Source: Litorimonas sp963972195 (GTDB lineage: Bacteria > Pseudomonadota > Alphaproteobacteria > Caulobacterales > Maricaulaceae). Taken from it: a stretch of DNA of 64,000 nucleotides. The first letter of the stretch is position 1; each line of letters begins with the position of its first letter. The stretch is from positions 1-64,000 of the forward strand of contig CAXATH010000002.1 of the NCBI GenBank assembly GCA_963972195.1, read 5' to 3'. Positions 8,771 to 16,237 of this stretch are shown here, one piece after another. A program made the translations under genes and the position numbers. The notes under the pieces are model-generated. The model did no database searches, was not told the DNA's origin, and worked only from the letters and a program-made list of their open reading frames with translations.

Positions 8771-8795
8771 TACGTGAGACATTCAGCACGGTTCC
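8771..8795 (-). promoter_or_regulatory. EcfG-type general-stress promoter (one mismatch)
   Basis: On the minus strand GGAAC (8795-8791), a 16-base spacer and CGTA (8774-8771). The alphaproteobacterial general stress consensus is GGAAC-N16/17-CGTT. The expected transcription start would lie near 8763, giving a leader of about 20 bases before the hydrophilic-protein start, which fits well. Confidence 0.6.
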
Positions 8796-8851
8796 CGTGG
8801 GAGGGTGTGCAGGGCCAGAAAACCACACTAAATTTACTTGGGTTAAGGCTA

Positions 8852-9373
8852 TTATCTCACAGAGCTGAGTATGCGGTCTTCGAACTCAATTTCCGGGTCG
8901 TGAGAATGCAATACGGACATGTCTCCGGTGGTCTCCAGAACGACAGCGCGAACCTGTTTATAGTTCAGAACATTCGCGCCGCGTAAATTGGCGATCAAAT
9001 CATCTTCGGTGACACTGGTTTGTGCGAGCGCGTCATACAGGATTTCCCCGTCCCGCATCAGGAGCTTTGGCTCATTATCAATTAAGCTCGAAAATCGCGG
9101 CGATTTGCGCCTCAGATAGGCGACCATTGCCTGGAGTCCGAACAATGCTCCCAATCCCAACGCGCCTTCGATCATAGAAGGAGGGCCCATTAAGATGACG
9201 CTTGCCATGATGGATCCCACAGCAATTGTCATCGCGAAATCAAATGCGCTCATCTTGGAAAAACTGCGCAGTCCCGAAATTCGGGTAAATAGAATTAAAA
9301 TTAAATAGATGAAGGCTGCGCTTAGCAGTATGAATATAGCAGTTTTAGGTGACGTGGTGATCCAATCTGACAT
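8852..9373 (-). CDS. DUF421 (YetF-like) membrane protein
   Basis: A 173-residue protein with three N-terminal transmembrane helices (about 10-28, 44-62, 67-86) and a cytoplasmic alpha/beta domain (about 95-173). The RISGLRSFSKMSAFDF segment and the acidic YDALAQTSVTEDDLIANLR segment are typical of DUF421. Bacillus homologues YetF and YdfS act in spore or phospholipid contexts; in proteobacteria the role is not established, though stress induction is common. Alone on its strand, 110 bp upstream of the N-oxygenase operon. Confidence 0.85.
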   Translation of the reverse strand: MSDWITTSPKTAIFILLSAAFIYLILILFTRISGLRSFSKMSAFDFAMTIAVGSIMASVILMGPPSMIEGALGLGALFGLQAMVAYLRRKSPRFSSLIDNEPKLLMRDGEILYDALAQTSVTEDDLIANLRGANVLNYKQVRAVVLETTGDMSVLHSHDPEIEFEDRILSSVR

Positions 9374-9498
9374 GTTCGAACCTTTCTGGGCGAATTACAG
9401 AGGCAATAAAATATTTTGTTATATGGAGAACAGCTCAGACGCCGTAGAGTTGCGGAATATTTTATTTCTGGGCGCTCTCTGTAGGGAAATCCGAAATC

Positions 9499-9523
9499 GG
9501 AACAAATAGGACTTGTCCGGGTT
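9499..9523 (+). promoter_or_regulatory. Weak EcfG-like promoter before a four-helix membrane protein
   Basis: GGAAC (9499-9503), 16 bases, GGTT (9520-9523); one mismatch from the CGTT element. It would give a leader of about 45 bases before the start at 9574. Suggestive only. Confidence 0.3.
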
Positions 9524-9573
9524 GGATTTTAAACGGCTCTACGCTCGTAACTATTTGGGGAGGTTTTGTTCAA

Positions 9574-10077
9574 ATGCTGAAAGCTTTTTTAAGGCACAAA
9601 TCCGCCATGGCGGGATTTCTTATTATTTGTCTGATCGGATTGCTTGCGCGCTATTTGAACGGGTCGATTTACTCCCAAACCGAGGTCTTAAGCCTGTTTG
9701 ATAATTTACAGCAAAGCGGACTTTATCTGGGCAGTGCGACCATGGCCAGCTCCGGCACAACCTTGGCGCTGATGCTGACAATGGTGGGCCTCGTCAGGCG
9801 CATCGATAAGGATTTTAGTGATGAGCTATACCGCACGGTGGCCCTGATCGGCCTGACTAGCGCCATAGGTCTTATCAGCTCGGTTATTCTGCTCCTGACC
9901 CTGTCGCTCCCGATCGGGGAGTTCGAGAAAGTACCAGAAATCTGGTACTACGTTTTGTACAATGTCACTTTCGGATTGATTATTTTCGTCAGCGCAATCA
10001 GCGTCAGTATTGTGCTAATTCTTTTACAGACAGTGATGCATGTTATCAGAAGCATCACACCCACAGATCAAGCCTGA
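9574..10077 (+). CDS. Four-helix inner-membrane protein
   Basis: A 167-residue hypothetical protein with hydrophobic helices at about 13-28, 55-75, 86-110 and 122-155, and a charged loop (RRIDKDFSDELYR) between the second and third. A GGGGAGG site precedes the ATG by about 9 bases. It lies upstream of gyrB on the same strand with about 120 bp between them. No family recognised. Confidence 0.65.
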   Translation: MLKAFLRHKSAMAGFLIICLIGLLARYLNGSIYSQTEVLSLFDNLQQSGLYLGSATMASSGTTLALMLTMVGLVRRIDKDFSDELYRTVALIGLTSAIGLISSVILLLTLSLPIGEFEKVPEIWYYVLYNVTFGLIIFVSAISVSIVLILLQTVMHVIRSITPTDQA

Positions 10078-10201
10078 TTCCACACGGGTTAATCCCCATT
10101 CTGCCCTACCAATTGCTGTCCAAACCCCCTATATAAACGAGAGTATAACCCGTGATTCGGTGCATATTTTCGCGCGCTTCAAAACGGGGAGAGGGATGAT
10201 T

Positions 10202-12643
10202 ATGGCCGAACCTGCTGAAAACCTGTCAAATGCCGAATACGGCGCTGAATCGATCAAGGTCCTGAAGGGCCTTGACGCCGTGCGCAAACGCCCCGGGATG
10301 TATATTGGCGATACGGATGACGGCTCAGGTCTGCATCACATGGTTTACGAGGTGGTTGATAATTCGATTGATGAAAGCCTCGCCGGTCACGCCGACCGTG
10401 TCGAAGTCACGCTCCATCCTGACGGGTCTGTTTCTGTACGCGACAATGGGCGCGGGATACCTGTTGCTATTCATGAAGAAGAAGGCGTCTCCGCCGCGGA
10501 AGTGATCATGACGCAGCTTCATGCCGGCGGTAAGTTTGATCAGAACAGCTATAAGGTTTCCGGCGGGCTCCACGGTGTGGGCGTGTCTGTGGTGAATGCG
10601 CTTTCTGTAAAGCTGGAGTTGACCATTTGGCGCGACAGTAAAGAACATTTTATGGAGTTCTCCCACGGCGAGACCGTGTCTCCACTCAAGATTGTCGGTG
10701 ACGCGCCGATGGATGATCGCCGCGATGGGTCCCAGCGTGTGTTGACTGGCACGCGGGTGCGGTTCCTGCCATCCGAAGAAACCTTTACTATGGTCGAATT
10801 TGACCGAGACACGCTTGAGCGCCGCTTGCGCGAACTCGCCTTTTTGAATTCTGGCGTCATGATTATTCTGACTGATGAGCGGCCCGAAGAGGATATCGTA
10901 ACGCCGCTTTATTACGAAGGCGGCATCGAAGCTTTTGTGCGCCATCTGGACACAAACAAAGTTGGCCTTTTGGAGGGGCCGATTTCTGTCACACGCGAGA
11001 GCGAAGGCATCACCGTCGAAGCTGCCATGTGGTGGAATGACGGCTACCACGAAAATGTCCGATGTTTTACCAACAACATTCCGCAACGCGACGGCGGCAC
11101 GCATTTGGCAGGCTTTCGCGGCGCGCTGACCCGGACCATCAATAAATACGCGGCCAGTTCCGGCGCAGCAAAAAAAGAAAAAGTGTCAATCTCCGGTGAT
11201 GATGCGCGTGAAGGCCTGACCTGTGTCTTGTCCGTAAAAGTGCCGGATCCGAAGTTTTCATCTCAAACAAAGGATAAGCTGGTTTCATCCGAAGTGCGGC
11301 CTGTGGTTGAGAGCGCTATGAACGAAGCGCTCAGCGAATGGTTCGAAGAGCATCCCGCAGAGGCTAAGCTCATTATTCAAAAGGTGGCTGAAGCCGCCGC
11401 GGCCCGCGAAGCCGCACGAAAGGCCCGCGATCTGACGCGGCGAAAATCCGCTCTCGATATTGCCTCCCTCCCCGGGAAGCTCGCCGACTGTCAGGAACGC
11501 GATGCGTCAAAAGCCGAGCTCTTCCTTGTGGAGGGGGATTCTGCGGGTGGCTCTGCCAAGCAGGCCCGCGACCGTCAGAACCAGGCTATTCTGCCGCTTA
11601 AGGGTAAAATTTTGAACGTTGAGCGCGCCCGGTTTGACCGCATGCTAGGCTCGCAGGAAATCGGCACCATGATTACGGCGCTTGGCACAGGTATTGGCCG
11701 CGAAGATTTCGATATTGAGAAAATCCGCTACCACAAAGTCGTCATCATGACCGATGCCGATGTGGACGGCGCGCATATCCGCACGCTTTTACTGACGTTT
11801 TTCTATCGCCAGATGCCGGAGTTAATTGAGCGAGGCTATCTCTATATCGCTCAGCCACCGCTCTATAAGGTCGAGCGCGGTAAGAGCACACAATATCTCA
11901 AAGACGAAAGTCAGCTTGAACAATATTTGATCGACGGCGGTGTGAAAGACGCCACGCTGACTTTGGAAGACGGCTCTGTCGTCTCCGGCGAGGATTTGAA
12001 ACGTGTGGCCAAGGAAGCGCTGCAGGTGCAAGGGCTGCTGACGCGGATGAAACACCGGGCGCCAAACTCTGCGATTGCGCAGCTCGCCATTGCCGGAGTT
12101 CTGGATGTGGAGGAATATCCGGAACGTCTCGAAGGAGCCGCTGCGCGTCTTGATCTGACGGCAGATGAAGGTGAAGACGGCTGGGCCGGACGCTATGATG
12201 AAGACGGCTCGCTCGTCTTTGAACGCGACGTGCGCGGCGTAACGGACCGGGTTGTTTTGCGCCCCGGTTTCCGCGATAGCTCGGATGCGCGCCGACTGCA
12301 TAAACTGGCCCCGGCTTTGGCAGAGACTTATGTCGGACGGGCGCAGTTCCGCCGCGGAGACGATGACCCGATTTCAATTTCAGGTCCGGCAAAGCTCCTC
12401 GAGGTGATATTTGAGGGCGGCCGCAAAGGATTCAAAATTCAGCGCTATAAGGGTCTGGGTGAGATGAATCCCGATCAGCTCTGGGAAACAACACTCGATT
12501 CGAATGCGCGTTCGCTTTTGCAGGTTAAGGTCGAGGCGGCGGACGTCACGGATGATCTGTTTACCAAGTTGATGGGCGATGTGGTTGAGCCGCGCCGGGA
12601 TTTCATCATCTCCAACGCGCTCGACGCCGAGGTGGACAGTTAG
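10202..12643 (+). CDS. gyrB: DNA gyrase subunit B
   Basis: The ATPase and TOPRIM subunit of DNA gyrase, about 813 residues. In order: GHKL ATPase domain with the KRPGMYIGDT and VVDNSIDE motifs and DNGRGIPV; transducer domain; TOPRIM domain with EGDSAGGSAKQARDR and DADVDGAHIRTLLL; and the C-terminal YKGLGEMNPDQLWETT segment. The frame is open further upstream, but GGGGAG about 9 bases before ATG 10202 and the usual gyrB N-terminus choose this start; ATG 10196 is the alternative. Unlike in many bacteria, recF and dnaN do not precede it. A DUF202 gene follows after 20 bp. Confidence 0.97.
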   Translation: MAEPAENLSNAEYGAESIKVLKGLDAVRKRPGMYIGDTDDGSGLHHMVYEVVDNSIDESLAGHADRVEVTLHPDGSVSVRDNGRGIPVAIHEEEGVSAAEVIMTQLHAGGKFDQNSYKVSGGLHGVGVSVVNALSVKLELTIWRDSKEHFMEFSHGETVSPLKIVGDAPMDDRRDGSQRVLTGTRVRFLPSEETFTMVEFDRDTLERRLRELAFLNSGVMIILTDERPEEDIVTPLYYEGGIEAFVRHLDTNKVGLLEGPISVTRESEGITVEAAMWWNDGYHENVRCFTNNIPQRDGGTHLAGFRGALTRTINKYAASSGAAKKEKVSISGDDAREGLTCVLSVKVPDPKFSSQTKDKLVSSEVRPVVESAMNEALSEWFEEHPAEAKLIIQKVAEAAAAREAARKARDLTRRKSALDIASLPGKLADCQERDASKAELFLVEGDSAGGSAKQARDRQNQAILPLKGKILNVERARFDRMLGSQEIGTMITALGTGIGREDFDIEKIRYHKVVIMTDADVDGAHIRTLLLTFFYRQMPELIERGYLYIAQPPLYKVERGKSTQYLKDESQLEQYLIDGGVKDATLTLEDGSVVSGEDLKRVAKEALQVQGLLTRMKHRAPNSAIAQLAIAGVLDVEEYPERLEGAAARLDLTADEGEDGWAGRYDEDGSLVFERDVRGVTDRVVLRPGFRDSSDARRLHKLAPALAETYVGRAQFRRGDDDPISISGPAKLLEVIFEGGRKGFKIQRYKGLGEMNPDQLWETTLDSNARSLLQVKVEAADVTDDLFTKLMGDVVEPRRDFIISNALDAEVDS

Positions 12644-12663
12644 GGCGCAATTAAAGGGCCGAC

Positions 12664-13059
12664 ATGGCGGATGAGTCGGAAAAGTCCAAGAGCAAAAACG
12701 GTCTTGCCAAGGACCGCACAGACTTTGCCGAAGACCGCACGCTCATGGCCAATGAACGCACATTTGCAGGATGGATGCGGACGGGTCTCGCTAGCCTCGG
12801 CCTTGCCCTTGGTTTTCAGGCAGTGTTTGGAAAAATTGAGCCGGTTTGGCTCCCCAAACTTGTCGCGTCAGGTTTTGCCATCATTGCGGTTTTGATTTTC
12901 ATTTCGGCTTACCGTCAGGCCCGTAAAGTATTTCACCGCATGGATAGCCATCAATTTGAAACCTCGTCGCGCAATCACTTACGTCTGCTTTGTTCCGTGA
13001 TGATTATCGGTGCCGTCGCGGTTGGTTTCGGAATTTGGTATTTCGACTGGACAAGCTGA
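12664..13059 (+). CDS. DUF202 (YidH-like) membrane protein
   Basis: A 131-residue protein with a polar N-terminus, the family signature LMANERTFAGWMRTGLA (28-44) and three transmembrane helices (about 41-58, 66-84, 105-126). It matches DUF202, a widespread family with no established function. It follows gyrB by 20 bp on the same strand and may be read from the gyrB transcript. Confidence 0.85.
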   Translation: MADESEKSKSKNGLAKDRTDFAEDRTLMANERTFAGWMRTGLASLGLALGFQAVFGKIEPVWLPKLVASGFAIIAVLIFISAYRQARKVFHRMDSHQFETSSRNHLRLLCSVMIIGAVAVGFGIWYFDWTS

Positions 13060-13256
13060 TCGGACGCGTTCGCTAAATTCAAAGCGGTATTGATGGCCTA
13101 ATATTTAGAGCGGAGAGCCATGACGGCGGCAGAGTACGCCGCAATTGTTTTCAATGCGCCTAAAAACTAAAGGGGCAAAATCGACTTTTTTGAAGTTCCT
13201 ACTTTGCGGGCAACATTTTGCACCGGCTTGCGTTGATTCAGAAAGTTAGGAAAATT

Positions 13257-14207
13257 ATGTGCCGTGTTCTCGCCTATATTGGCCCGGAAATCCCCCTCGA
13301 AAGCCTGCTCTTGGAGCCGGAAAATAGTCTGGTTAACCAGAGTCTCGACCCAGAGTTGCATCCGCACCTTCAGCTGGCTGGTTGGGGCTTTGGTGCCTGG
13401 AGCGAACACCTTTTGAAACCGGAAGAGCCATTGCTCTACCATAGGCCGAAGGCGGCCTTTTACGACGACAACGCCAAAGGCGTTATTCCGAGCCTTCAGG
13501 CGAGCACAATGCTGGCCCATATCAGGGCTTCGGGTTATCACGCGGGCGTCGTCCAGACCGATGAAAACTGTCACCCTTTCACCTTTGATGGGACGCCTTG
13601 GATTATAGCGCAAAACGGCGCATTGCCGCACTGGCGGCGTTTACAAAGGGAGTTACTGCAGCATTGTGAGGATCAGTATCTCGAGCAGATGTGCGGAACG
13701 ACCGACACGGAATTTCTTTTCGTTCTACTCCTCTCACTCCTCAAAGGCGATAGCGATGAGGAGGTCAAGGAAGGGTTCGAGAAGATGCTGGAAGTCATTC
13801 TTGAGGCGATGAAAAAGCTAGATCTGGCGGCCTTGACCAAACTGAAAATTGCGCTGGTCACACAGGACCGGATCATTGGGGTCAATTACGGATGCGGGCA
13901 CGAGGGCGAGACGGACGTTAAAGGCGATTGGAAAAAACTACGCCCTTCTGCGCCCGGAGAGGATGACATGGCTCTCTCGATGCTGTTGGAGCCGATGTAT
14001 GTTCTCTTGGGGAAGAATTTCCAAGACTATGCGGGTACATATGAGGTTGATGCCTGCCCTGAGGGGGAGGCAACCTCGGTCGTTTTCGCATCCGAGCCCC
14101 TGACCGATGACGGGGATGAATGGCTAAGCATCGAATTCGGGGAAATAGTAACGCTCAAGAGAGAAGGCGGAAAAATCTCAAAAAAAGTGAGTAAGTTAAA
14201 TGTTTGA
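13257..14207 (+). CDS. Class II glutamine amidotransferase-like protein
   Basis: A 316-residue N-terminal-nucleophile amidohydrolase. The protein begins Met-Cys, so removal of Met would expose Cys2, the catalytic residue of class II amidotransferases; this decides the start over upstream in-frame codons. Further landmarks are MLAHIRASG, the NCHPF segment and the AQNGALPHW substrate loop. It is a single-domain member of the YafJ/EgtC type, with no synthetase partner domain. EgtC cleaves a gamma-glutamyl amide in ergothioneine synthesis, but no other egt genes are here. It is the first of three neighbouring genes that handle glutamine or gamma-glutamyl amides. Confidence 0.85.
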   Translation: MCRVLAYIGPEIPLESLLLEPENSLVNQSLDPELHPHLQLAGWGFGAWSEHLLKPEEPLLYHRPKAAFYDDNAKGVIPSLQASTMLAHIRASGYHAGVVQTDENCHPFTFDGTPWIIAQNGALPHWRRLQRELLQHCEDQYLEQMCGTTDTEFLFVLLLSLLKGDSDEEVKEGFEKMLEVILEAMKKLDLAALTKLKIALVTQDRIIGVNYGCGHEGETDVKGDWKKLRPSAPGEDDMALSMLLEPMYVLLGKNFQDYAGTYEVDACPEGEATSVVFASEPLTDDGDEWLSIEFGEIVTLKREGGKISKKVSKLNV

Positions 14208-14263
14208 GCTTTCAAAATGGCGGGTCCATGTTGAGGCATTTCGGGCTGGCAGGACAATTGTCG

Positions 14264-14848
14264 ATGACTGATCGCTACGCGGAATTCAAAGCGCTCGCCG
14301 ACGATAATGAGTTAGGCGTCGATTACGATATTCGCTTTGAAGATCGCGGTTCACCCGTCGTCATTCTGGCGCCGCATGGCGGCACCATTGAACCTGAGAC
14401 CGCGAAAATAGCAGAGGAGATCGCGGCAGAGAAGTTTTCCTTTTATGCCTTCGAAGCTTTGAAAGAGGGGGAATTCGGCGACTTTCACATAACGTCACAC
14501 CTTTTTGATGAACCGGACGCTCTTGAGCTCGTCGGTAGGTCTTTCACCGCCGTTGCAATTCATGGACGAAAGAATGATGGAAGTGACGCGGTATGGTTGG
14601 GCGGCCGCGCAACCGAGTTACGCGATGCCATCGGCGCATCGCTGCGCGAGGCGGGCTTCGAGGCCGAACCAAATTCGGCTCTACCAGGCGTCCATGAGAC
14701 CAATATTTGCAACCGGACCCGCTCTGGCAAAGGTGTGCAATTGGAGCTTCCCCGAAGGCTTCGACGCCGTCTGGCGGAAGAAAAAGACCTGTTGGAACAG
14801 TTCTGCGTGGCAATCCGTACCGCAATATTGGCTAAGCTCAACGGTTGA
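14264..14848 (+). CDS. Poly-gamma-glutamate hydrolase family protein
   Basis: A 194-residue zinc amidohydrolase of the phage PghP family (DUF867). Visible metal-site candidates are APHGG (His38), FHITSH (His75, His79) and AIHG (His100), with the family's early glutamate in TIEPET. Known members cleave gamma-glutamyl bonds in poly-gamma-glutamate, usually to help phages through capsules. The start is uncertain: ATG 14228 and TTG 14206 are also in frame. It lies between the amidotransferase and the gamma-glutamylcyclotransferase with very short gaps. There are no phage genes around it. Confidence 0.8.
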   Translation: MTDRYAEFKALADDNELGVDYDIRFEDRGSPVVILAPHGGTIEPETAKIAEEIAAEKFSFYAFEALKEGEFGDFHITSHLFDEPDALELVGRSFTAVAIHGRKNDGSDAVWLGGRATELRDAIGASLREAGFEAEPNSALPGVHETNICNRTRSGKGVQLELPRRLRRRLAEEKDLLEQFCVAIRTAILAKLNG

Positions 14849-14853
14849 ACAAA

Positions 14854-15405
14854 ATGAACTTTTTCTACTTTGCCTACGGATCAAACATGCTTGCTTTGCG
14901 GCTGCAAAAACGATGCCCAAGTGCCGTATTTGTTGAGACCGCTACCGCGGAAGGGTTCGCGGTCAATTTCTCCAAACTTGGTCGAGATGCATCCGGGAAG
15001 GGCGCCCTTTTTGAAAAGCAAAATTCCACGGCCTTAGGAGTGGTTTTCAAGATAGCCAAAAGTGACCTCGAAAAATTGGATAAAGCAGAAGGTGTGTGGT
15101 TCGGATATGACCGTAGAATAGATTTTGAAGTTGTAACAAATTCTGGAAAGACTATTGAAACAACAACCTATTTGCCTCCGAAAATGGATATCCAATTAAA
15201 ACCCTTTGGATGGTATTTGGCCCTGGTCGTCGCGGGAGCAATTGAGAATGACTTGCCCCAGGATTACATCGAAAAACTAAAATCTACGCCATACCAAACA
15301 GATGAAAATAGCAATCGCCCATCGAGACTGGATGCTCTGGAAACGTTAAAATCGACAGGGCACTCAAATTGGCGCGAACTGTTCAATCTCACAAATACCC
15401 CTTAG
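14854..15405 (+). CDS. Gamma-glutamylcyclotransferase-like protein
   Basis: A 183-residue GGCT/AIG2-fold protein with the N-terminal substrate loop YGSNM (8-12) and probable catalytic Glu79 in DKAEG. Such enzymes turn gamma-glutamyl amines into 5-oxoproline plus the free amine. ATG 14854 is 5 bp past the stop of the preceding gene, so coupling is likely. Codon use is more A+T-rich than in the two genes before it. Together the three genes suggest turnover of a gamma-glutamyl compound. Confidence 0.8.
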   Translation: MNFFYFAYGSNMLALRLQKRCPSAVFVETATAEGFAVNFSKLGRDASGKGALFEKQNSTALGVVFKIAKSDLEKLDKAEGVWFGYDRRIDFEVVTNSGKTIETTTYLPPKMDIQLKPFGWYLALVVAGAIENDLPQDYIEKLKSTPYQTDENSNRPSRLDALETLKSTGHSNWRELFNLTNTP

Positions 15406-15422
15406 GGCAACGCTTCCCAAAA

Positions 15423-15448
15423 GGAACCTTCGCTCAGGCCCTGACGTT
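15423..15448 (+). promoter_or_regulatory. EcfG-type general-stress promoter, perfect match
   Basis: GGAAC (15423-15427), a 17-base spacer, CGTT (15445-15448). Transcription would be expected to start within a few bases of the ATG at 15457, and no Shine-Dalgarno sequence precedes that ATG. The mRNA would therefore be leaderless or nearly so. Confidence 0.6.
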
Positions 15449-15456
15449 TCAGTCTT

Positions 15457-16233
15457 ATGACGCAACCCAATTCGCCCAGACTCTGGAAAGACCATCTGCC
15501 AAGCCCCTCTAAGGACTCCCATAAATATGACCGGGGTTTTTGCGGGATAATTGCGGCGCCTGAGCTGACCGGGGCGACCCGGCTGGCAGCGCAGGCCGCG
15601 CTCCGGTCTGGGGTGGGCCTCGTGCGCGTTATCGCGGAGGTGAGGGACGATATTTACCGTATGACTTTACCTGCGGATATCATGGTGACAAACAAATTGG
15701 ATATTAAAGAAAAGAAGATTACGGCGTGGCTGGCCGGGCCGGGGGGCATCGCTATTTCTCATCATGAAGCGATAGACGCGATGGAAAGCGCGCCGCGTAT
15801 TCTGGATTCCTCCGCTCTTCCTACGCCGGATAAATTCCCTCTCTCAGGCGAGGCGATTTTAACGCCGCATGGCGGAGAGTTCAAAAAGATGTTTCCAAAT
15901 CTCAACTCTAAAAACCCCGCAGACGTAATGGAGGCGGCTAAGAGATCCAGCGCAATCATCATTTCAAAAAATGATACGACCCTCATTGCGCATCCAGACG
16001 GGCGAAGCGTTGAGCATGACCATCCTAACCCGGCCCTGGCGAGGGGCGGGACAGGCGACGTCCTCGCAGGATTGGTCGCGGGACTGACGGCGCAAGGTAT
16101 GCCGTGCTTTGAGGCCGCCTGCGCCGCCGTCTGGATTCACAGCAAGGCGGCAGAAGGCGCGGGGCATAGTTTTACGGCGAGTGATTTGGCCGAAAATATT
16201 GCTCATGCTCTAGAAGACTGTATAACCAAATAA
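15457..16233 (+). CDS. nnrD: ADP-dependent NAD(P)H-hydrate dehydratase
   Basis: A 258-residue ribokinase-like enzyme that repairs hydrated NAD(P)H (NADHX/NADPHX). The YjeF C-terminal domain pattern is complete: the early RGFCGIIAAPELTGA segment, RSGVGLVRV, TPHGGEF (136-142) and the catalytic/phosphate motif GGTGDVLAG (197-205). The epimerase domain (NnrE), often fused at the N-terminus, is absent, so epimerase must be elsewhere or missing. It converges with the DUF885 gene, 4 bp away. Confidence 0.9.
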   Translation: MTQPNSPRLWKDHLPSPSKDSHKYDRGFCGIIAAPELTGATRLAAQAALRSGVGLVRVIAEVRDDIYRMTLPADIMVTNKLDIKEKKITAWLAGPGGIAISHHEAIDAMESAPRILDSSALPTPDKFPLSGEAILTPHGGEFKKMFPNLNSKNPADVMEAAKRSSAIIISKNDTTLIAHPDGRSVEHDHPNPALARGGTGDVLAGLVAGLTAQGMPCFEAACAAVWIHSKAAEGAGHSFTASDLAENIAHALEDCITK

Positions 16234-16237
16234 ATTT

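Noticed and set aside
9406..9467. A+T-rich inverted repeat (aataaaatatt and aatattttatt) between the DUF421 gene and the next gene
   Set aside because: Easily formed by chance in A+T-rich DNA and without a terminator-like tail, so not reported as a regulatory site.
10325..11104. 259-codon open frame antisense to gyrB
   Set aside because: gyrB is certain on the plus strand, and the antisense product has no signal, domain or ribosome site.
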